A stretch of 64,000 nt of DNA from Streptomyces minutiscleroticus (GTDB lineage: Bacteria; Actinomycetota; Actinomycetes; Streptomycetales; Streptomycetaceae), in the NCBI RefSeq assembly GCF_014650875.1, contig NZ_BMVU01000021.1, positions 62,001 through 126,000 of the forward strand. The letters run 5' to 3'. A program made the position numbers and the translations under genes. Position 1 is the stretch's first letter; every line of letters starts with the position of its first letter. The notes under the pieces were generated by a model, which saw only the letters and a list, made by a program, of their open reading frames with translations, did no database searches and was not told where the DNA came from. This document shows, one piece after another, positions 42,046 to 50,318 of the stretch.

Positions 42046-43823
42046 GGGTTTCTCCTCTGCCGCTGGTGTGTGTTCCGGGGGCGGGTGTCTCCGTTGACCA
42101 CGGTCGGCGCGCCGCTCTTCGGCGCGCCGATGGCGACCACCGCCATGTCGTCGTGGCGGCCGCGGCCCAGCCACTGGGCGGCCAGCATGTGGACGCGCTC
42201 CACCATCGCCTCCGCCGGCATGCCGGCACACCCCGTCAGGTCCCGTTTGAGCCGCTCGATGCCGTACAGCTCGCGGCCGAGCGGTCCGCCGCGTGCCTCG
42301 GTGATGCCGTCGGTGTAGAGCAGGCAGGTCTCCCCGGGGGCGAGGTCGGTCTCCTCGGTTCGGGCCGACACGGTCGGCATGGCGCCCACCAGGTCGCCGG
42401 ACGTCCTGCTCTCCTCCACCCGGCCGTCGGCGCGGACGACCAGCGGCGGCGGGTGGCCCGCGCTGGTGAGCCGCAGCCGCACCCGGACCGCCTGGCGCCG
42501 CGCCGAGGCCAGGACGAGCGTCGCGAACCGTGTGTGATGGGACGTCAGGAGCGCGGCGTTCAGCAGGTTGAGGACGTACTCGTGGTCGTGGGCGAGGGGC
42601 AGCAGGGCGTGCAGGCTGTTGCGTATCTTGCCGGTCAGCACGGCGGCGTCCAGGCCCTTGCCCGCCACGTCCCCGAGGACGACGAGCGACTCCCGGGTGG
42701 GGTCGGCACCGGGGTGGACGTCGTAGAAGTCGCCGCCGATGCGCTGGTCGTCCTGGGCGGCGCGGTAGCGTCCGGCGTACTCGACGCCGTGCACGCCGCC
42801 CAGGTCGGGGGGCAGCAGGTCGCGCATCAGCGTCGCGGTGACGCGGGCCTGCTCGCTGTAGAGGCGGGCGGCGGACAGGGCGGCTCCCGCACGGGCGGCG
42901 AACTGCCGGGTGAAGGCCTCCTCGCCCTCGGTGAAGGCCCGGCCGGTGCCGGCGCGCAGCAGGATCAGCGCGCCGTTGGGTTCGCTGTGGCCGGGCAGCT
43001 GCGTGACGATGACGGAGCCGACCTGGCCGGCGAACCCCAGGGGGATCGCCCACGCGGGGATGTCGTCCGGGTTGATCCACTGGGTGGGGGCGGGCGGGAA
43101 GCCCTGCAGCGCCTCGACCAGTCCGGGCACGGTCGCCGGGTCGACGGTCCGCACCGCCTGGGTGACGGGGCCGCCGGCCCGCGCGTGGGTGAGCGGGAAG
43201 CGGCGGCCCTGGGCGGGGGAGACGAGGACGGCGGCGTCCGCCAGGTGGTGCGCCGCCAGGCGCGCGGTCGCCTCGGTGCAGTGCGCCACGTTCATCGACG
43301 ACAGCAGCGTGCTGGACACCTCGGAGAGGATCGCCGCGCGCTCCTGCTCGCTGCGCAGGGACGCCTCGGCCAGGCGGCGGTCGGTGTCGTCGATGAGCCA
43401 CCACACCACGTCCCCGTCCGAGCTCGGCGTGGGGTGGGCCTCGAACAGGCGCTCGCCTATGGTGCCGTAGAGCGCGTTCACGTGTGTGCCCCCGGGGCCG
43501 CCGACCATGCGCCGGTGCGCGTCCGCCAGCCAGTCCGGCAGGTCCTCGGACGCCCGGTCGTCGCCCGCCGGCCCGGGGAGCAGGACGCGGGCGGCGTCGT
43601 TCGCCTCGACGATGCGGCCCTCGCGGTCCACCACCAGAACGGGGCAGGGGGCGTTGCTCCATGTGGAGCCGACGCTGACGCCGGCCCCGCGGGAGCCACC
43701 AGGAAGACCTTGAGGAGAGACCACAAGCCGGAGGCACACGTGCCGCGCCCCCCACCACCTTCCCGAGCGTGGACCTTGTCTCGCGGCAACCGTCTCGTGC
43801 GGTTGTGCTCTGTTGCAGGCCAT
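42042..43823 (-). CDS. PAS-GAF-PP2C (SpoIIE-type) serine/threonine phosphatase
   Basis: 593 residues from ATG 43823; GTG 43724 is an in-frame alternative, and neither start has a strong ribosome binding site. Domains: PAS about 58-150 (CPVLVVDREGRIVEANDAARVLL), GAF about 165-323, SpoIIE/PP2C about 340-570 with metal ligands in IGGDFYDV (362-369), VLGDVAGKG (382-390) and near the end GRGRHDDMAVVAI. Such RsbU-like enzymes dephosphorylate STAS antagonists in response to small signals. First gene of the operon whose next two genes are a B12 sensor and a STAS protein, each joined by an ATGA overlap. Confidence 0.93.
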   Translation of the reverse strand: MACNRAQPHETVAARQGPRSGRWWGARHVCLRLVVSPQGLPGGSRGAGVSVGSTWSNAPCPVLVVDREGRIVEANDAARVLLPGPAGDDRASEDLPDWLADAHRRMVGGPGGTHVNALYGTIGERLFEAHPTPSSDGDVVWWLIDDTDRRLAEASLRSEQERAAILSEVSSTLLSSMNVAHCTEATARLAAHHLADAAVLVSPAQGRRFPLTHARAGGPVTQAVRTVDPATVPGLVEALQGFPPAPTQWINPDDIPAWAIPLGFAGQVGSVIVTQLPGHSEPNGALILLRAGTGRAFTEGEEAFTRQFAARAGAALSAARLYSEQARVTATLMRDLLPPDLGGVHGVEYAGRYRAAQDDQRIGGDFYDVHPGADPTRESLVVLGDVAGKGLDAAVLTGKIRNSLHALLPLAHDHEYVLNLLNAALLTSHHTRFATLVLASARRQAVRVRLRLTSAGHPPPLVVRADGRVEESRTSGDLVGAMPTVSARTEETDLAPGETCLLYTDGITEARGGPLGRELYGIERLKRDLTGCAGMPAEAMVERVHMLAAQWLGRGRHDDMAVVAIGAPKSGAPTVVNGDTRPRNTHQRQRRNP

Positions 43824-44006
43824 CTTCGGACTCGAACGGAAAACGCGGTTGCGGGGCCTTTCCTGCTCGATTCGTGACGCTACGGCGAGTCATTCGCCGA
43901 CAGCGCCGCGGGCGGCTCCGGACGGGCCGTGTCCTTGTCCGCGGCGCGGGGTGTCCGTACACGGCAAGGCGGCGTCGTGCCCGGCGGACCGGGCAGGACG
44001 CAGGGC

Positions 44007-44042
44007 GCCGGAGCCCTGCCGCGCGTGCGGCAGGGCTCCGGC
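44007..44042 (-). terminator. 16-bp stem hairpin terminator
   Basis: GCCGGAGCCCTGCCGC (44007-44022) pairs perfectly with 44027-44042 around a GCGT loop, 40 bases beyond the stop of the ABC permease gene on the minus strand. Confidence 0.85.
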
Positions 44043-44082
44043 GGGGTGGGACGGCCGGTTCGCGGGGGCCGGGGCGGGCGGC

Positions 44083-46608
44083 CTACTCGCGGACGCCGAT
44101 GCCTTCGACCGGCGGGGTGCGCAGGAGGCGGCCGATCGGGAGCACGGTGGCGGTCAGGGCGAGCGCGGCCGTGCCGCCGACCATGGTGACCCAGCCGAGC
44201 ACCGGGACGTAGGGGACGCGCTCGCCCGCGACGGCGCCGACGACCGAGGAGAGGGTGACCACCGCGATCGCCGCGCCGATCGTGATCGCCACACCGAGCA
44301 GGCCCGCCTGTTCGGCGTGGACCATCCGCTTCACCTGACGGTGTGTCATCCCGACCAGCCGCAGCAGGGACAGCTCCCGGCCCCGGGCCAGGGCGGCCAT
44401 GACCAGGGTGTTGGCGGCGGCGAGCACCGCGTACCCGACCAGTACGGTGATCAGCGCCTTGTTCAGCCAGGCGCCGACCGCCAGGTCCTGGGCGAGTTCC
44501 CCGGTGAGCCGGTCCGCGGGGACCGCCGCGCCGGCCGGGTACTCCGCCGCCAGGTCCGCCAGGGCCGCGCCGGCGTCCGCGCCCGGCTCCGTGCGGACGA
44601 GGACGTGGTCGTCGAGGCCGGTGACGGTGTGACCGGCGAGCGTGCGGTTGTCGAGGGTGACGTCGCCGAACCCCCAGCCGCGGTCGTAGAGCGCGACGAC
44701 GCGCAGGGTGACCGGGGTGCCGTCGCCGAGCCGGAAGCGCGCGTCGCCGCCCAGCCGCCAGCCCGCCGCCCGGGCCTGCGTCACGGACACGGCGACGGTG
44801 TCCTCCCGCAGGTCCGCGAGGTCCCCGGAGCGCACCCCCAGGTCCATCGTCCGGTCCGCGCCCTGCCGGTCGACGCCCTGGGCGGTCACACTCTGCGCGC
44901 CGAGGTCGTTCTGCACGACGACGGCCGTACGGCGTACGCCTGTCGCGGCGACGACCCCCGGGACCGCGCGGGCCCTCTCGGCGGCCGACGCGGGAAGGCC
45001 GGCACCGCCGGTCAGCGCGTACTGCGCGAGGGTCCCGTCGTGATGCTGCGCCACCGTCTGGCGCTCCAGGTTGTCCTGCAGGAACCAGACGGCGCCGCCG
45101 AACCCGACCGAGAGCACCAGCGCCGTCAGGACGGCGACCATGCCGCGGGCGTTGGCCCGCAGGTTCGCGGCGGCGAGGTACCCGCTGTCGCCCCAGACCG
45201 CCCGCAGGACGGGCGCGAGCAGCCGGGCCGCGCCCTGGTTGATCCAGGGGGCCAGCAGCGCGACCGCCAGGACGAAGGTGTACAGCATGCTGACCGCGGC
45301 GCCCAGGGCGGTCTCCCCGTCGGTGACACCGGTGAGGCCGGTCAGGCCGGCGGCGACGGCCAGCAGCACCAGCCCGGACACCCGCCGGACCCGGCCGCCC
45401 GGACCACGTTCGACGGCCGCCTCGCCCAGCGCCTCGGTGGGCCGGACGCGGGTGGTGCGCAGCGCGGCGATCCAGGCGGAGAGCAGCGCGACGGCGACCA
45501 CCGTGCCCGTGACCGCCAGCGCGGACAGCGGCCCGCCGCGCACGGTGAACGACTCGGGCACGAACCCGCGGGACACCAGCTGCTCCCTGGTCCACAGCGC
45601 GCAGCCCCAGCCGGCCGGGGCCCCCACGAGCGCGGCGATCACACTGAGCAGACCCACTTCGCCGAGCACCATCAGCCGTACCTGGCCCGGCGTCGCCGCG
45701 ACCGCCCGCAGCAGGGCGAGGTCGCGGCGGCGGTGGCGCACCGACAGGCCGATCGTCCCGGCGAGCACGAACACGACGATCATCGCGGCGTAGCCGCCGA
45801 ACGAGGCGCCCGCCTGCACCACCAGCTCCCGGGCGCCGGCCGCCTCGGGCTCCTCGGCCAGCCCGCGTCCGCCGCCCGTGTAGGTCGTGGCCCCGGCCCC
45901 GTCCGCCACCCGGCGCACCCCGGCGACCACGTCCGGCACGTCGGCGCCCGGCGCGGCGAGGACGCCGATCGCGTCGACGCGCCCCGGGTGCGGGTCGAGC
46001 CGCGCGGCCTCGGCGTCGGTGAAGAACACCGCCGCCTTCGCCCCGTCGGCGCCGGCCGCCTCGACGACGCCGCTCACCCGGTACCGGCGGGCGGCGCCCG
46101 CGGTGACGACGGTGGTCGTGTCGCCGGGGCGGACGTGCCCCCGCCCGGCCAGCCGCGTGTCGACGGCCAGCTCGCCGTCGGACCGCGGCTCCCTGCCGGA
46201 GACCGTGCGGTACGGGGCGAGCGCGGTGCTGCGCCAGCCGTGCCCCGCGACCGGCAGCCCGGGGGCCGCCGCCGCCATGACCGCGACCGACCGGTCCCCC
46301 ACCGCGTTCTCCACGCCCGGCACCCGGGCGAGGTCGCGGACCAGCGACGCGGGCAGACTGCCGCGTTCGGGCAGGTGCACCGTGGTGGACTCGCGCTCGC
46401 CGAGCACCTCCGTGCTCAGGGTCAGGTCCCGGTCGGCGACCACGGCGACCGTCCCGTCGTAGCGCTGGTGCACTCCTTCGTAGCGCAGTCCCGACTCCAC
46501 GAGCAGCCCGCACGCCGTCAGGATCGCGACGCCGGCGGCGAGGGCGACGAAGGTCGCCGTGAAACCGCCCTTGCGGAAGCGCAGCATCTGCGCGGCCAGG
46601 TGCAGCAC
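44083..46608 (-). CDS. FtsX-like ABC permease
   Basis: 841 residues from GTG 46608, four bases after the ATPase stop codon. The N-terminus has a helix (FTATFVALAAGVAILTACGLLVESG), then an outer domain with repeated beta strands, three helices, and a second set; the end GRELSLLRLVGMTHRQVKRMVHAEQAGLLGVAITIGAAIAVVTLSSVVGAVAGERVPYVP is the usual FtsX bundle. Together with the ATPase it makes a complete two-component exporter of the type that removes antimicrobial peptides or envelope molecules. Substrate unknown; no two-component system is adjacent. Confidence 0.92.
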   Translation of the reverse strand: MLHLAAQMLRFRKGGFTATFVALAAGVAILTACGLLVESGLRYEGVHQRYDGTVAVVADRDLTLSTEVLGERESTTVHLPERGSLPASLVRDLARVPGVENAVGDRSVAVMAAAAPGLPVAGHGWRSTALAPYRTVSGREPRSDGELAVDTRLAGRGHVRPGDTTTVVTAGAARRYRVSGVVEAAGADGAKAAVFFTDAEAARLDPHPGRVDAIGVLAAPGADVPDVVAGVRRVADGAGATTYTGGGRGLAEEPEAAGARELVVQAGASFGGYAAMIVVFVLAGTIGLSVRHRRRDLALLRAVAATPGQVRLMVLGEVGLLSVIAALVGAPAGWGCALWTREQLVSRGFVPESFTVRGGPLSALAVTGTVVAVALLSAWIAALRTTRVRPTEALGEAAVERGPGGRVRRVSGLVLLAVAAGLTGLTGVTDGETALGAAVSMLYTFVLAVALLAPWINQGAARLLAPVLRAVWGDSGYLAAANLRANARGMVAVLTALVLSVGFGGAVWFLQDNLERQTVAQHHDGTLAQYALTGGAGLPASAAERARAVPGVVAATGVRRTAVVVQNDLGAQSVTAQGVDRQGADRTMDLGVRSGDLADLREDTVAVSVTQARAAGWRLGGDARFRLGDGTPVTLRVVALYDRGWGFGDVTLDNRTLAGHTVTGLDDHVLVRTEPGADAGAALADLAAEYPAGAAVPADRLTGELAQDLAVGAWLNKALITVLVGYAVLAAANTLVMAALARGRELSLLRLVGMTHRQVKRMVHAEQAGLLGVAITIGAAIAVVTLSSVVGAVAGERVPYVPVLGWVTMVGGTAALALTATVLPIGRLLRTPPVEGIGVRE

Positions 46609-46611
46609 GGG

Positions 46612-47376
46612 TCAGCCCTCCCGGTGGGCGAGGTGCGGGCGGCGGCCCAGGTGGGCGAGCTGCTCGGCGATCCGCTCCGCCCCGGGCTGCGGCATGTCCC
46701 GTACGAGCCGGCCGTCGGCGAGGACCAGGACGCGGTCGGCGTAGGAGGCGGCGACCGGGTCGTGGGTCACCATGACGACGGTCTGTCCGGTGTCGTCCAC
46801 CGCCGACCGCAGCAGGGCCAGGACCTCCGCCGCCGTGTGCGTGTCGAGCGCCCCGGTCGGCTCGTCGCAGAAGATCACCTCGGGCCGGGTCACGAGCGCC
46901 CGCGCCATCGCCACCCGCTGCTGCTGGCCGCCCGACAGCTCGGCGGGCCGGTGCCGCAGGCGCGGGCCCAGCCCCACCCGGTCGATCACCTCGGCCAGCC
47001 AGGCCCGGTCCGGACGGCGCCCGGACAGCCGCGCCGGCAGCAGGATGTTCTGCTCCACGGTGAGCGCCCCCACCAGGTTGAACGCCTGGAAGACGAAGCC
47101 GATCCGGTCGCGCCGCAGTTCGGTCAGCTTCCGCTCGGTGAGCGACGACAGGTCGGTGGCGCCGATCCTGACCCGTCCCGACGTGGGCCGGTCAAGGCCC
47201 GCCGCGCAGTGCAGCAGCGTGCTCTTGCCGGAGCCGGACGGCCCCATCACCGCCGTCGCGGTACCCCGGAAGAACCGGACGTCGACGTCGGCGAGCGCGA
47301 CGACGGGTTGGTCACCACCGTAGGTCTTGCCGACCCGTTCGACGTCGACGGCCACGGCGGCCGAGGGCACTGACAT
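46612..47376 (-). CDS. ABC transporter ATPase, MacB/LolD type
   Basis: 254 residues from ATG 47376, with GGAAGG upstream. Walker A GPSGSGKS (45-52), signature LSGGQQ (147-152), Walker B VIFCDEP (167-173), H-loop in MVTHDP. First gene of a two-gene operon with the FtsX permease. An inverted repeat about 90 bp upstream (47467-47484) may bind its regulator. Confidence 0.94.
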   Translation of the reverse strand: MSVPSAAVAVDVERVGKTYGGDQPVVALADVDVRFFRGTATAVMGPSGSGKSTLLHCAAGLDRPTSGRVRIGATDLSSLTERKLTELRRDRIGFVFQAFNLVGALTVEQNILLPARLSGRRPDRAWLAEVIDRVGLGPRLRHRPAELSGGQQQRVAMARALVTRPEVIFCDEPTGALDTHTAAEVLALLRSAVDDTGQTVVMVTHDPVAASYADRVLVLADGRLVRDMPQPGAERIAEQLAHLGRRPHLAHREG

Positions 47377-47466
47377 GAACGACACCTTCCGCGAGGGGTT
47401 GCGTGAGCGGTTCCTGACGGTAGGCGGGCCGATGACCGGCGGCCATGAAGCCAGCGGGCCGACCGT

Positions 47467-47484
47467 GGTAGCGCAGGCACTACC
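47467..47484. promoter_or_regulatory. inverted repeat upstream of ABC operon
   Basis: GGTAG (47467-47471) and CTACC (47480-47484), eight bases apart, about 90-110 bases upstream of the ATPase start. A plausible operator; no further support. Confidence 0.35.
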
Positions 47485-47637
47485 TGTGGCCGCGGGCGGG
47501 CGGACGGGCCCGGTTCCGGTCCGGGGCACGGGCGGGCCGGCGCCGGGCATGCGGCGGGCCGGCGCCGGCCGGCGTTCCGGGGCGGGCCGGAAGCCGTGGG
47601 GCCGACGCCGGCCCGGGGATTCGGTGGTGCGCGAAGG

Positions 47638-49518
47638 TCAGCGGCGGCCCACGGTGGGCACCGTGAACGTCGCGGGACCGGCCGGCAGGTCCACCGTGTA
47701 CTGGCGCAGGTAGGTGTCCAGGAACGGCGAGCGGTCGCCGGCGGTGGGGACGTCGTCGGCCGGGCCGTCCAGGGCCAGCTTCAGCTGCGCGCCCTTGACC
47801 TGGATGGTCTCGCCGGAGGGCGTGTCACGCCACGAGCCGGTCTGGATGGAGCCGATCTCCACGGCCAGGACGTGCCCGGCCTCGAGGGTCCAGTCGGTCG
47901 CCTTCAGGTCCACCGACAGCCGGCCCGACTCCAGCAGGGAGACCTGCTCGTCGAACATGACGGCCCTGCCGTCCGGGGCGACGTCGTACAGCTTGAGCAT
48001 GATGTTGCCCTCTCCCTCGGCGTTCAGGGAGATCCGCGGCGTGCCGGTGACGCGCACGTCCTTCTTCAGCGGCTCGGACCACACGAAGAAGCTGGACGTG
48101 ACCTCGCCGGCCTTCTGGCGCCTGGCCTGCTTCTCGGCCAGGCCCTTCGGGGCGGTCCGGTCGGTCCTGGGCGCGTTCTCCATGTCCCACCGGCCGGACG
48201 GCGACGGCCGGTCCGCCGTCTGCGGGGCCGCCGTCCCGTCCGCCCCGGTCAGGGCCGCGTTCGCGGAGGCGCCGCCGTCGTCGATGTACGAGCCGCCGCC
48301 GAGCCGCAGGGTCGCGGACCTCTCCACGACCGGCCACGTCTTCTGGGCGCGCCAGGCGCCGGTGTTGTCCTCGACGGAGTAGGCCGGGTAGCGGACCTTC
48401 GGCTCGATGCCCTTCAGGTACTGGTCGTAGAAGGAGAGCGTCTCCTCGTACCAGCCCTCGCGGCCCATGGACAGGCGTCCGTCGGGGGCGCGGTCGCCGC
48501 CGCGCACGTGCTCCCACTGGCCGAGCCAGCCGCGCTCGACGCCCTTGTGGTTGTCGAGGTACTCCTCCATCTCCTCGGGCTTGGTGTTGTTCTCGATGAA
48601 GCCCTGGGTGACGAAGAGCGGGGTGTCCGTGCCCTTGGCCGTCCTCGCCAGGTCGCGGGAGGTCCAGTGCTCGTCCCACTGGTCGGCGATGCGGTACCCG
48701 GCGGAGTTCTCCGTGAGGCACTCCGGGTGGCTCTCCTCGTACCGGGAGTTGGCCAGGTAGTGCGCGTCGTCGTCCGCCATCTGACCGAGCGTGGCGATGC
48801 CGTTGTAGGCGCCCGCGGTGCCGGTGACGTTCGGGCGGGGCACACCGTTGGAGTAGATGTACTGGTACATGTCCCACACGGGCTCCTGGGCGACGACCGC
48901 CTTGAGCGCGCGTTGGTCCAGGTTGTTGCCTATCAGGCCCGTGACGGCGTCGTACGACTTGCCGTACATGCCCACCGCGCCCGTGGACCACGGCTGCTTC
49001 GCGGCCCAGTCGATCGCGGCCTTGACGTCGGCCTGCTCGCCGGGGCCGCCCCAGTCGAGGCAGCCGGTGGAGCCGCCGAAGCCGCGCAGGTCCACCATGA
49101 CGAAGGCGTAGCCGTTGGCGAAGACGTCGGCGCCCTCGATGAAGTCGTTGAAGCGGGCGGAGGGCCCGGTGTGCGTGAAGCCCTCGTCGTCCGTCTGCCC
49201 GGAGTGCCCGAAGTAGGGGCCGACGGACAGGATGACGGGGACCTTCTGGTTCTTGCGCAGTCCCTCGGGCAGCAGGACGTCGGCGTGCAGTTCCGTGCCG
49301 GAGCGGTCCGAGGACGGGAAGTAGTGCTGCGTCCAGACCGAGCCCTCGGGGACGCGGTCGTTCTCCTCGTGCGTGACGGGGTCGGTCGCGGTGGCGACCG
49401 GCCCCGCCTCGGTCCGCGTCGTGGCGGCGGCGCCGGACGCCGCGGCGGCGGGACCGGTCAGCGCGAAGGCGGTGACGAGTGCCGAAGCGGCCCAGGCAGC
49501 CGTGTGACGTCTTTTCAC
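47638..49518 (-). CDS. secreted CocE/NonD-family (S15-like) hydrolase
   Basis: 626 residues from ATG 49518. The signal peptide covers about 1-27 (AAWAASALVTAFALTGPAAAASG). The alpha/beta-hydrolase core has MVDLRGFGGSTG before the nucleophile elbow GKSYDA (S188), and the C-terminal 200 residues are the jelly-roll X-Pro dipeptidyl-peptidase domain (SFFVWSEPLKKDVRVTGTPRISLNAEG). This matches Xaa-Pro dipeptidyl-peptidases and cocaine-esterase-like acylpeptidases of Streptomyces. It acts outside the cell, probably on proline-containing peptides. Confidence 0.94.
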   Translation of the reverse strand: MKRRHTAAWAASALVTAFALTGPAAAASGAAATTRTEAGPVATATDPVTHEENDRVPEGSVWTQHYFPSSDRSGTELHADVLLPEGLRKNQKVPVILSVGPYFGHSGQTDDEGFTHTGPSARFNDFIEGADVFANGYAFVMVDLRGFGGSTGCLDWGGPGEQADVKAAIDWAAKQPWSTGAVGMYGKSYDAVTGLIGNNLDQRALKAVVAQEPVWDMYQYIYSNGVPRPNVTGTAGAYNGIATLGQMADDDAHYLANSRYEESHPECLTENSAGYRIADQWDEHWTSRDLARTAKGTDTPLFVTQGFIENNTKPEEMEEYLDNHKGVERGWLGQWEHVRGGDRAPDGRLSMGREGWYEETLSFYDQYLKGIEPKVRYPAYSVEDNTGAWRAQKTWPVVERSATLRLGGGSYIDDGGASANAALTGADGTAAPQTADRPSPSGRWDMENAPRTDRTAPKGLAEKQARRQKAGEVTSSFFVWSEPLKKDVRVTGTPRISLNAEGEGNIMLKLYDVAPDGRAVMFDEQVSLLESGRLSVDLKATDWTLEAGHVLAVEIGSIQTGSWRDTPSGETIQVKGAQLKLALDGPADDVPTAGDRSPFLDTYLRQYTVDLPAGPATFTVPTVGRR

Positions 49519-50069
49519 ATGCTCCTCCCGGAGTCGTGGGGGTGCGGGGTGGTGCAGGTGTACCGGTCGGGCAGCGGCCCCCGGCCCGCCGTCGGGGGAC
49601 GGCGGCGGCGGTCGTACGCGCGGGCACCGCGTCGCGGACGCGGACCGGACGGGAGCCGACGACGGCCGATCCTATGATCATCCTTAGAATCCGTCATCGC
49701 CTCTGCGTGTCCTTCGTGTTACCGGTCCGTGCGGCGTCCGGACGAGGACCGTGGCGGACGACGCCGCCGGGCGGCGGAGCACGAGGGCCGCACATGAGGG
49801 CAAGCCGAATAATCCGGACAGCCACGTCCCGTGACCACCGTGACCGCGGGGCGTCCGCGCGTCCCGGCCCCCGTGGCGGCGGCCGACGACCCGAGGGGCA
49901 TCCGCGTGCCGGTGCACGACCGGGACGGCGTTCCGGTCACCCACGGCCTCCCCCGGTCCGGCCGCCGCTTCGGGGCGTGCCGCACGGCCGCCGAAGACCC
50001 GGCCCGCGTGATCGGGGAACGCGTCGGCCGGCCACCGGGCCCCGCGCGGGCGGTACACCGCCGGAACCA

Positions 50070-50122
50070 GGATGCGGGACCGGAAACCTGCCGGTGTCCG
50101 GCAGTCTTCCGGTCCCGCATCC
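50070..50122. repeat. 53-bp compound stem-loop
   Basis: Perfect 16-bp inverted arms (50070-50085 and 50107-50122, GGATGCGGGACCGGAA) enclose a second inverted repeat CTGCCGG/CCGGCAG (50088-50094, 50098-50104) with a TGT loop. The inner part, TGCCGGTGTCCGGCA, recurs at about 50176-50190. About 200 bp past the GH9 stop; possibly a terminator or a miniature mobile repeat. Confidence 0.8.
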
Positions 50123-50201
50123 CTCCGTGGTGCTCCCCTGACGGCATGATGCCCGGCCGGCGTCCGCCCGCGCAGTGCCGGTGTCCGGCAGTGTTCACGC
50201 G

Positions 50202-50253
50202 GTCTGCGTGCCGGTGGGCCGCCACGGGTCTGCGTGCCGGTGGGCCGCCACGG
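50202..50253. repeat. 26-bp tandem duplication
   Basis: Two perfect adjacent copies, 50202-50227 and 50228-50253, beginning GTCTGCGTGCCGG. About 65 bp beyond the GH9 stop codon. Confidence 0.88.
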
Positions 50254-50318
50254 GGCCGGCCGCCGCACCGCGTTCCTCCCCCGTCTCCCGCGGAAGGGGC
50301 GCCTGCACCGCCGGGGGC

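Larger units (their letters stand above)
49519..50318. other. 800-bp region without supported gene, with repeats
   Basis: Between the S15-like gene and the stop of the GH9 gene. It contains a large stem-loop at 50070-50122 and a 26-bp tandem duplication at 50202-50253. A + strand frame at 49831-50060 (RGIRVPVHDRDGVPVTHGLP, AAEDPARVIGERVG) looks faintly protein-like but has no ribosome binding site and is broken by the repeats; it may be a gene fragment. Confidence 0.45.
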
